A DNA stretch of 64,000 nucleotides from positions 59,752,097-59,816,096 of the forward strand of contig CM034542.1 in the NCBI GenBank assembly GCA_020002185.1, read 5' to 3'. This document shows positions 10,801-22,800 of this stretch, piece by piece. Below the pieces are notes generated by a model. The model had not been told where the DNA came from. It did no database searches and worked only from the letters and a program-made list of their open reading frames with translations. The translations under genes and the position numbers were made by a program. How positions within the stretch are numbered: position 1 is the first letter of the stretch; every line of letters begins with the position of its first letter. Source of the stretch: Paraescarpia echinospica (lineage: Eukaryota > Annelida > Polychaeta > Sabellida > Siboglinidae).

Positions 10801-13800
10801 TAGGGAACGTAAATGTCAAATGATTTGAAATGTATTATGAAGAATGGAATAAATACATTGAACAATAATGAAGGAAAATGATGTAAAGACAAATTAATGG
10901 ATCTTATCAGAGGGAAAACACTGTAAGACACATCGAATGGGGAAAAGGATTTCCAAAAGAAGTCAAAGACTGCAATAAAATGTAAATGGAATGAAAAATG
11001 ATAATAGGATGAAAGTAAGAAGAAATAAAGTGAAAAGCAGATCTGGAGACATGGCAAATTAACTGGCAAAAGCCTACAAATGACAGTCATAAATCTGCAA
11101 GAAAGGGTCTTGTAATAAATATTTATACAATAAAATCCAAAGTACAACTTTATTCAGTCAGTTGTGTTGTCAACATGTCTTCAGTCAGTTGTATTGCCAA
11201 CATGTCTTCAGTCAGTTGTATTGCCAACATGTCTTCAGTCAGTCGTGTTGTCAACATGTCTTCAGCCAGTTGTGTTGCCAACATGTCTTCAGTCAGTTGT
11301 GTTGACAACATGTCTTCAGTCAGTTGTGTTGTCAACATGTCTTCAAAATAATAAAAAATAATGTTAAATGTTGCCAAGACTTGGCTAAAAAAACCTAGAC
11401 TAATTAAACGACTCGTACAACATATAAAATAAGTGGCTCCACCCTTGTCCTACCTTCCTGGACACTGGTATCTTCCACCTCCAAACGAAAGGAAACCTTT
11501 CAGAAACTGGTTCGTTGACAAGTCGGCATTCTCCCAGCGACCCTACAAGACAAGTAAATAAATGACCAGCCCGCCTTTATTGCTACATGTTTCCTTGCGT
11601 AATGCAGAGATATTCTTCAAGTTTTAAATGACACATATCATCATTCTCCGAAAGCCAGCATTCCTGAAAACATATTAAGCTAACTTTGAAGTTTATCAAA
11701 TTAAGTTCTTCCAGGAAAGCTTCTGTTTCACGTTATTTAGATTGATTGATTATATGTTTATGCTTAGAATACTAAAACTTTAAAATACCATATACAGTCA
11801 GCTTGTAAATCATACCGAGAATCACTGACTGACTGTCAGCAACACATTGTTGAAATTGTAACATTGTCTTTCAAGCATAATTTTTGTTCGCTTTCACGTG
11901 GAAGAACACAGGTACATAATTGACTAATTATTTGATAAATGTCGAATATACATAGTATTACATATAAATTGTACATATTTTGCATGATGTGGCTTACAAA
12001 GTATAATACAGTAAATAAATAATATTGGTTTCATGAAACTTACTGGAAGAAAGCATTCAGCATCTGGAAAGACTTCTTCATTTCTGTGGGCCCAATAAGG
12101 GGACAGCATCAACATGTCACCAGCAGGAACAGTATACCCCTAAAACATCAATATGTCACCGGCAGGAATAGTATACCCTTAAACATCAACATGTCACCAG
12201 CAGAAATAGTATACCCCTAAAACATAAAAATGTCACCGGTAGGAATAGTATACCTCTAAAACATCAACATGTCACCAGGAGGAATAGTATACCCCTAAAA
12301 CATGAACATGTCACCAGCAGGAATATATACCCATAAAACATCAACATGTCACCAGGAGGAACAGTATACCCTTAAAACATCAACCTATCACCAGTAGGAA
12401 TAGTATACCCCTAAAACATCAACATGTCACCAGGAGGAATAGTATACCCTTAAACATCAACATGTCACCAGTAGGAATAATATACCCCTAAAACATAAAA
12501 ATGTCACCAGTAGGAATAGTATACCTCTAAAACATCAACCTGTCACCAGGAGGAATAGTATACCTCTAAAACATCAACATGTCACCGGCAGGAATAGTAT
12601 ACCCTTAAACATTAACGTGTCACCAGTAGGAATAGTATACCCCTAAAACATCAACCTTTCACCGGCAGGAATAGTATACCCTTAAACATTAACGTGTCAC
12701 CAGTAGGAATAGTATACCCCTAAAACATCAACCTTTCACCGGCAGGAATATATACCCCATAAACATCAACATGTCACTAGGAGGAACAGTATACCCCTAA
12801 AACATCAACCTCTCACCAGTAGGAATAGTATACCCCTAAAACATCAACCTGTCACCAGGAGGAATAGTATACCCCTAAAACATCAAAATGTCATCAGGAG
12901 GAATAGATACCCCTAAAACATCAACATGTCAGCAGGAGGAATAGTATACCCCTAAAACATCAACATGTCACCAGGAGGAATAGATACCCCTAAAACATTA
13001 ACATGTCACAGAGAGAAATAGTATACCTCTAAAACATCAACATGACACCGACAGGAATAGAATACCCCTAAAACATTAACATGTCACAGAGAGAAATAGT
13101 ATACCCCTAAAACATCAACATGACACCGACAGGAATAGAATACCCCTAAAACATATTGAACTGTATGTTAAATACGCAAGCAATAACAAGATTAATGACT
13201 GCATGTTGCAGTTATGTGAATATATTCAGCCAGCAGACAGAATTACACTATTTTAATAGTGTTGATAATAGAAACAGACAGTGTTTAAGTTCTACATAAT
13301 GTACAAATTGTGCATTCTTACAAAATATGTCGATTATATGTTCAGATCTCGGGACAAAATATGTGTACGTTAAATTTAATTTGCTGGCGTTCACCAGAAG
13401 CCAACCTAGCACAAAGAGTTTGTTCTTCAAATGCTGCAAAGTTGTCATTTAACTTGACACCGTGGTGCAGTGGCTAAAGTTTCGGACTCTCGACCAAGAC
13501 AACCTGGCTTCGAATCCTGTGCTGCGGTGTCGAACCATGGACCTTGGGCAGGTTCGTTCACTCTATGCTGCTCCAGTTCACTCAGCTGCATGAATGAGTA
13601 CCTAGCTGTAGACAGTAGCGGATATTTGTGTATAAATAGTCTGCTTGCCTTAGTTGGAGCAAGGCTGAATGCTTCCCAGAGAAATCAAGATGGTGTTCGA
13701 TTGAACAGGTCTGCTAGTGAGTAAAGTGCTTTGAGCAGTCCTGAGGACTGGATAGTGCGCTATGTAAGAACTTACTTTCACAGGAAAATAGGAAATATCC

Positions 13801-16800
13801 AGTGAAAATGGGTCTGACCAAACACCTCCCAAAAACTATGTTCCGGCATATGGGAAATCCATGATGGGGCCAGTGTTCGACATAGCTGCAGGACCGTGAA
13901 TTTCCTGTCGGGCTCACAACTGCTGCAATCATGGGCCCGTTTGGCCCGCACGTTTTTTTTTATATATCTGCTGATCATGCCATATTAGTGGAGAACAAAA
14001 ATGAATTACAAGATGTGCTGCAAGAATGGAACTAAGAGTTCTAGATGCACGGGCTGGAGATTTGTCTTGATATGACATATAATATGGAAGCATAGCAAAG
14101 AGTGGCTGATTTGTCTTGATATGACATATAATGTGATGGAAGTATAGCAGAGAGTGGCTGATTTGAAGAAACAGATGGGGAAAGGCAGTTGAGCTCATAT
14201 ATGATTTTGTTAAATGCCAGCAATGGCTGGGAATATTGGGCCTTCAAATCCATTGTCAGGCCCGCAACATTTTTAGGTTACTGGCCAGGTTGGCCATTAA
14301 CAGTTTTACCCTTATGTTGAACACTGGATGGGGCCTACTTTATATATAACTGTTTTGCTTAAAAAGGTAAGTTCTTATATAGCACAGTATCCAGTCCTCC
14401 GAACTGTTCAAAGCGCTATACACTTTATTCCCTGGCAGACCTATTCAATCGAACACTATCTCGACTTATCTGGGTAGCATCCAGCCATGCTACAATTAAT
14501 GTGCAAAGACTATTTGTACACAACTATCCACCAATGTCTATAGCCAGGTACTCATTCATACATCTGAGTGAATTGGAGCAACATAGAGTGAACGAACTTG
14601 GCCAAGATTTGATGCAGCAGCACAGGATTTGAGCCCGGGTTCTCTCGGTCAAGAGTCCGAAGCCTTAATCACAGCACCACTGCATTCCACAATTAATCAT
14701 GGACTACAAGTCATACCCTGAGAGTGAATGACCTCGTGACCTCGCGTGTAATGACCCCAGCTCCACGCAGTCGCACTGTCTCCAACACGCACCATTTCAA
14801 CTTGGCCAACCTTTGCAGGTGATCTTGGGTAATGTGTAGGTGAGCAAGATCTACAACAAGCGCATGATATAACTCACGACCACAGCACATGTAATCTCAC
14901 TGAATATAAGGTTTCTTATTTGCATCAGATCAATTAATTTTAATTGAGTACCAACCAAGATATCTTCATTTAAATTAAAAATTGTCTCCACAGAAACCAC
15001 CATTTAAGATTTGATTATAAAAATCAGTAATTAGTCACTATTTATGTTTCATGAACATCTTCTTTAAATTACAATAAATAAAATACTGAGGTGAAAAATT
15101 AAATAAAACATAATACGGGAATATAATAGTAAAATTACACTGGGGTTACCAATGACACCTGGTTTTGTATTTCAAGCACTGATATCATCACAAGACATTT
15201 TATGCCATAACTGATCAATATATATTTCAGAATAATACTTGTAATAAGATAAACGTGTATTGTACATTCACCTTTCCCTCTGTATCCCACGACTTGTTCG
15301 AGTTCTTCCATCAGTTCTCCCAGGATCTTTTGGTCAGAGTAGATGAATACCAACACCCAGAATGTTATCTGCAATATACATGCAGGTTGCCATAAAAGTA
15401 GTGTTTCATTTTAACAACATCACCATAAAATTGTTTCCGTCTTGATATATTGCTGTTAACAATAATTTATAATGTGTTGCTTTAAATTAAGTAAGTAAGA
15501 ATGAATGAAAGTGCTTTATGTTTGAAAGATTGTGTGTAAAATATGCAGAGATGAGCAATGAATGAAAACCATCAATGACCTAGCAGCAAGGCTTGAAACA
15601 GCCACAACACGACTGACTGAAGACATGTTGGCAACACAACTGATTGAAGACATACTGGCAACACAACTGACTGAAGACATGTTGGCAATACAACTGACTG
15701 AAGACATGTTGGCAATACAACTGACTGAAGACATGTTTGCAATACAACGGACTGAAGACATGTTGGCAATACAACTGAAGACATGTTGGCAACACAACTG
15801 ACTAAAGACATGTTCGCAATACAACTGACTGAAGACATGTTCGCAACACAACTTACTGAAGACATGTTGGCAACACAACTTACTGAAGACATGTTGGCAA
15901 TACAACTGAATGAAGACATGTTGGCAACACAACTTACTGAAGACATGTTGGCAATACAACTGACTGAAGACTTGTTGGCGACACAACTTACTGAAGACAT
16001 GTTCGCAACACAACTTACTGAAGACATGTTCGCAACACAACTTACTGAAGACATGTTGGCAACACAACTTACTGAAGACATGTTGGCAATACAACTTACT
16101 GAAGACATGTTGGCAACACAACTTACTGAAGACATGTTTGCAACACAACTTACTGAAGACATGTTCGCAACACAACTTACTGAAGACATGTTCGCTACAC
16201 AACTTACTGAAGACATGTTCGCAACCTAACTGACTGAAGACATGTTGGCAACACAACGTACTGAAGACATGTTAACAACACAACTGACTGAAGACATGTT
16301 GGCAACATGATTGAAGACATGTTGGCAACACAACTGACTGAAGACATGTTGGCAATACACTGATTGAAGACATACTGGCAACACAACTGACTGAAGACAT
16401 GTTGGCAATACAACTGACTGAAGACATGTTGGCAATACAACCGACTGAAGACATGTTTGCAATACAACTGACTGAAGACATGTTCGCAATACAACTGACT
16501 GAAGACATGTTCGCAATACAACTGACTGAAGACATGTTCGCAATACAACTGACGGAAGACATGTTCGCAATACAACTGACTGAAGACATGTTGGCAACAC
16601 AACTGACTGAAGACATGTTCGCAATACCAGGCATGTGAGAGGAGGCAAGTCATTTCCGAGGAACATTTGCATGCGGCGCTGCAAACTGGGGAAGAAAGGG
16701 GGGTCTGGATTGGAACTCAGACATTTTGAAAGACATCATTGTTTGTGATGCACTCTGTTGTACTTTCACACTGTTTTTGTCTAATCCTGTAACTTCCATT

Positions 16801-19800
16801 TTATATAAAATCACAAACATAGTGCATAGAAACACTGCATTTGGGATTTTATTAATCAAAAGTGTAAGCATACAGTTCCGTGCACATAACTGTAAAAGCA
16901 CATAATTTTCATATCACACAAAAAAACCGAAGCAATGTAAAAACTACAACATTACACAAGTGGTTAATGTGAAAAAAATACACAAAAATGCTTTAAATAA
17001 CCAAGGTTTATTAAAATGATAATTCTAATGTACAGTACACTGAAATTCACACACAAATGTCCACATCTACTAGTGTTCATTGAAACCATAAACTTGTAAA
17101 CTTTACAAGTCTTCATTATGGACATGTGACTTCACTTCTTTTCTTGCCTGTGCTTGATCCTGGCACTCACAGCTTTCTTTCTCTTCTCTGCCTGAGCAAG
17201 GACTGGGGAGTGGAGGTGGACAGATTTCAGTCTCTTTGGCACTTTGGTCTTTGCCTCTTGCCTCTTGAGAAAAACTCTTCAAATTAAATTTGTCCCCTCT
17301 CTGTACAACATCCTTCTTGGTGCACGCCATATCCCCTACAAGTGTTCATATTAACAACGTCAGGTAAATGTAATTCAAATGATTATTTAATTAATAATAA
17401 CCTAAACCATACGTTAAAGTGAACAGGCGTACTTCATGTTGACATACTATCGCCCATCCTAGAAAACTTACTAAGTTTTGGCATAACTTATTTTTATCCA
17501 ACATAATCTATAAACCCATCTAGGATACCTTAAAGTTATCGCCAAAACTTATATTCCTCTTACTACTCCCGTTTACATACCGTTAACGGTGCTGTATTAT
17601 GCCATGACCCGTAACACCAGCAATGTGAGCGTACGCCGGCGCCGGCGTAATGTAAGTACCATAGGCATAGGCCATTAAAACGCCTCGTGTGGCAGGGTAA
17701 ACGATCTAATATTTATTGAAATTACGATCTTAAAACCACTCGACTGCTATATAAATTCTGATAATTCAGTAATTGACTCATACAAGAATGTTTAAAATAA
17801 GAGCGGACAACTTACTGTAGACCGTAGCTCATGCTTCTTTCGACTGAACACGCTGTGAACTTCAAAAACACCAACACAGCCGCAACTGATTTGCCGCCAA
17901 AACTCATGCACGGATTGTAAGCTGGGCCGTGATTCGCAGTTTCTGGCCATTCAGAATGCGGCTTGCTTTTGAAAAAGTACAACGTTCACGAAATGTTTAA
18001 TTTTTATTGTTGATGTTTGCTAAGTTTGCCAAGTCACAACCCCCCCTATATTAAAAAACTATACTTCGGATTTGGACAAATCACAGAAACGGCCAAATCA
18101 AGTTCATGAAGCACGGATATCCGCGTTTCCGCGGAAGAATCTCATGCCTGCAATACACAGAAATGTGGCAATGTAATTGTAAGGCTACAAATGGTACATA
18201 TATACGTCTACAAAAGCTATAAGTATCAGACTAAAACTGCTGGATTTATAAGTCTACAAATACTGTACAAATGTTGGATGTATAAGTCTACAGATACTAT
18301 AGTAATACTACTACAAATGCTGGATTTGTAAGAATTCAAACAGAGGATATATAACCCTACATTGACCTTACATATTTAGTGACCTTGAACTATGACCTGT
18401 TGACCCACCGGAATGGCATTAGCGAGAGCAGCCCACATCATCAGTAGAGCATAGTTGGAAGCGTGTGGCCTGTCAACTGTCTTAATGATCGCCTGCAGCA
18501 ATGTCTGCAAACAAAACAATCATTCTCTCAATACATGCCAGTTAAAATAATCACCCACTGCCAAAAATGTACATTTCAGCCTGATGCTGACAAAGCAACT
18601 AAGACAGTTTCAAGCAAAGAAACCTATTTAAATGTCCTTTAAGTTAGCTTAAGCAGACAAAACTGAGCCCGTGTTAGAATTTCCACACATATAAATTGTT
18701 TTGTATGCAGGAATATCAATGCTACAGATAAAAAGTTCTTATACACCCAAAACCCAATCCTTAGGACTAGTCAAAGTGCTTTACACTTTACTTCCTGGCA
18801 GACCTGTTCAATCGAACACCATCTCAACTTCTCTGGGAAGCATCCAACAACGCTGCAATTAATGCGCGAAGACTATTCATACATAAACATCAATCACTGT
18901 CTATAGCCAGGTACTCATTCATTCAGTTGAGTGACTTGGAGCAACGAGGAGTGAAAGAACCTGCCAAGGTTCAAAACTGTGAGTCCAACACTCTACCCAC
19001 CATGTCACTGCGCTCCAACATTGAGAGTCCAACACTCTACCCACCATGTCACTGCGCTCCAACATTGAGAGTCCAACACTCTACCCACCATGTCACTGCA
19101 CTCCAACATTGAGAGTCCAACACTCTACCCACCATGTCACTGCGCTCCAACATTAAGAGTCCAACACTATACCCACCATGTCACTGCATTCCAACATTGA
19201 GAGTCCAACATTCTACTCACCATGTCACTGCTCTCCCAACATTGAGAGTCCAACACTATACCCACCATGTCACTGCGCTCCAACATTGAGAGTCCAACAC
19301 TCTACCCACCATGTCACTGCGCTCCAACATTGAGAGTCCAACACTCTACCCACCATGTCACTGCGCTCCAACATTGAGAGTCCAACACTCTACCCACCAT
19401 GTCACTGCGCTCCAACATTGAGAGTCCAACACTCTAACCACCATGTCACTGCGCTCCTACATTGAGAGTCCAACACTCTACCCACCATGTCACTGCGCTC
19501 CAACATTCAGAGTCCAACACTCTACCCACCATGTCACTGCATTCCAACATTGAGAGTCCAACATTCTACTCACCATGTCACTGCGTTCCAACATTGAGAG
19601 TCCAACACTCTACCCACCATGTCACTGCATTCCAACATTGAGAGTCCAACATTCTACTCACCATGTCACTGCGTTCCAACATTGACACTCCAACACTCTA
19701 CCCTCCATGTCACTGCGCTCCAACATTGAGAGTCCACAACTCTATCCACCATGTCACTGCGCTCCAACATTGAGAGTCCAACACTCTACCAACCATGTCA

Positions 19801-22800
19801 TTGCGCTCCAACATTGAGAGTCCAACATTCTACTCACCATGTCACTGCATTCCAACATTGAGAGTCCAACAATCTACCCACCATGTCACTGCGCTCCAAC
19901 ATTGAGAGTCCAACATTCTACTCACCATGTCACTGCGTTCCAACATTGACACTCCAACATTCTACCCACCATGTCACTGCGCTCCAACATTGAGAGTCCA
20001 ACACTCTACCCACCATGTCACTACACTCCAACATTGAGAGTCGAACACTCTACCCACCATGTCACTACACTCCAACATTGAGAGTCGAACACTCTACTCA
20101 CCATGTCACTGCGCTCCAACATTGAGAGTCCAACACTCTACTCACCATGTCACTGCACTCCAACATTGAGAGTCCAACACTCTACCCACCATGTCACTGC
20201 GATCCAACATTGAGAGTCCAACATTCTACTCACCATGTCACTGCGTTCTAACATTGAGAGTCCAACATTCTACCCACCATGTCACTGCACTCCAACATTG
20301 AGAGTCCAACATTCTACTCACCATGTCACTGCGTTCCAACATTGACACTCCAACACTCTACCCTCCATGTCACTGCGCTCCAACATTGAGAGTCCACAAC
20401 TCTACCCACCATGTCACTGCGCTCCAACATTGAGAGTCCAACATTCTACTCACCATGTCACTGCATTCCAACATTGAGAGTCCAACATTCTACCCACCAT
20501 GTCACTGCGATCCAACATTGAGAGTCCAACATTCTACTCACCATGTCACTGCGTTCTAACATTGAGAGTCCAACATTCTACCCACCATGTCACTGCACTC
20601 CAACATTGAGAGTCCAACATTCTACTCACCATGTCACTGCATTCCAACATTGACACTCCAACACTCTACCCTCCATGTCACTGCGCTCCAACATTGAGAG
20701 TCCACAACTCTACCCACCATGTCACTGCGCTCCAACATTGAGAGTCCAACATTCTACTCACCATGTCACTGCATTCCAACATTGAGAGTCCAACACTCTA
20801 CCCACCATGTCACTGCGCTCCAACATTGAGAGTCCAACATTCTACTCACCATGTCACTGTGTTCCAACATTGACACTCCAACACTCTACCCACCATGTCA
20901 GTGCGCTCCAACTTTGACAGTCCAACACTCTACCCACCATGTCACTGCACTCCAACACTGAGAGTCCAACATTCTACCCACCATGTCACTGCACTCCAAC
21001 ATTGAGAGTCAAACACTCTACCCACCATGTCACTGCACTCCAACATTGAGAGTCCAACATTCTACCCACCATGTCACTGCACTCCAACATTGAGAGTCCA
21101 ACACTCTACCCACCATGTCACTGCGCTCCAACATACATTACTAGGCACCACTTTTGATTCAGCATGCTATGCTTGGGTCAAATTGTGCAATTTAAGGCTT
21201 GATTACTGATGCATGCAATGTGCTCTACACACTATGGAGACACTGTTGTAATCGTGTAAATGGACGTGTAAATGGACGTGTAAATGGATGTGTTGTAGAC
21301 CATTTACTTGTGTGGAAGGAGCTTATTATTATTAAATTTTAAGATCCCAAGATTTACACAGTTTTGCAGTACCAATAAACATTCGCAACTGTTAACTTGT
21401 GAAGTTAACTGAACAATACCCAACTGTTAACTTGTGAAGTTAACTGAACAATACCCAACTGTTAACTTGTGAAGTTAACTGAACAATACCCAACTGTTAA
21501 CTTGTGAAGTTAACTGAACAATACGCAACTGTTAACTTGTGAAGTTAACTGAACAATACCCAACTGTTAACTTGTGAAGTTAACTGAACAATACCCAACT
21601 GTTAACTTGTGAAGTTAACTGAACAATACCAAACTGTTAACTTGTGAAGTTAACTGAACAATACCCAACTGTTAACTTGTGAAGTTAACTGAACAATACC
21701 CAACTGTTAACTTGTGAAGTTAACTGAACAATACCCAACTGTTAACTTGTGAAGTTAACTGAACAATACCCAACTGTTAACTTGTGAAGTTAACTGAACA
21801 ATACCCAACTGTTAACTTGTGAAGTTAACTGAACAATACCCAACTGCAGTGATACAAAGTCCACAACACTGAATTTACTTAAATCATTAGGCATGTGAAA
21901 TTGTACATTCATGACATACAATCATTCTCGACAGCTGGTGGAATAGCACAAACAACTGGATGCCGTCCAGTTATTTGCGCTACTCTGCCACTGTCATGAA
22001 TCATTCGTGGGCGACACATTTTGCAAAGGTACCATTTGATATCTAAACCATACACAAGCTTTGACATACTTCATTGTCCCATCCTGTACGCCTCGTACGT
22101 TTCTCCTCCCTCCAGACCACTGCTGCAAATAACCTCAGCAACCATTTCTTCGATCGGCTCCAGTCCCTGAAACCACAACCAACAATAACCATAACCTGTT
22201 CTTAGGTCAAACTAACGGCTTTATTTATTCAGTTACTATCTTAAATGTAAAGCGCCTTGAATAGTTTTAACTAGATTTGGCAATACACTGTATATGCAAC
22301 AAGTCACAAAATGTCACTCAAGTTTATTGAAAGCAACTTGCCAACTCTTAAGGTCTACCCATAACTTCTCTTCTGCACATGATAATGGTTTAAATTGAAA
22401 TTAATTAAACTGAAAACAAAACTGAAGAAAAACATCAATCAAATTTAACCTTATGAAACACATTCTAAAGCTGCCTCCTCAGGTCACTGCGAAACAGGTT
22501 CTTTTATGTCCAGAAGTGTAGTGTGTTAATACTTTAAGTAATGTGAGCAGTCTATTTAATAGTGTATTTAAGGTGGCTGCACCGGCTATTATATGCTTCT
22601 CTTGAATTAATCATTTCTAATATAAGTTTTGAAGATAACCTAACCATTTTTTCTCAGAGTTTGCCTCAGATACTAAACAATACTCCAGACCAAAAAGAAT
22701 TGATGTTTTATGTTGTTTAGATATATTTTAATGTTTTCACACACAAAAAAAAAAAAATCACCTTAAATTGGCATTTTATTTCATTTTGAGAAACTCCCCA

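Noticed and set aside
13455..13783. Possible tRNA genes at box A/B sites (also 27.36 kb)
   Set aside because: No cloverleaf acceptor stem, a long non-tRNA body and multiple copies: these are SINEs.
15516..16684. Overlapping frames of 120-246 codons
   Set aside because: All are readings of the 27-bp array in different frames.
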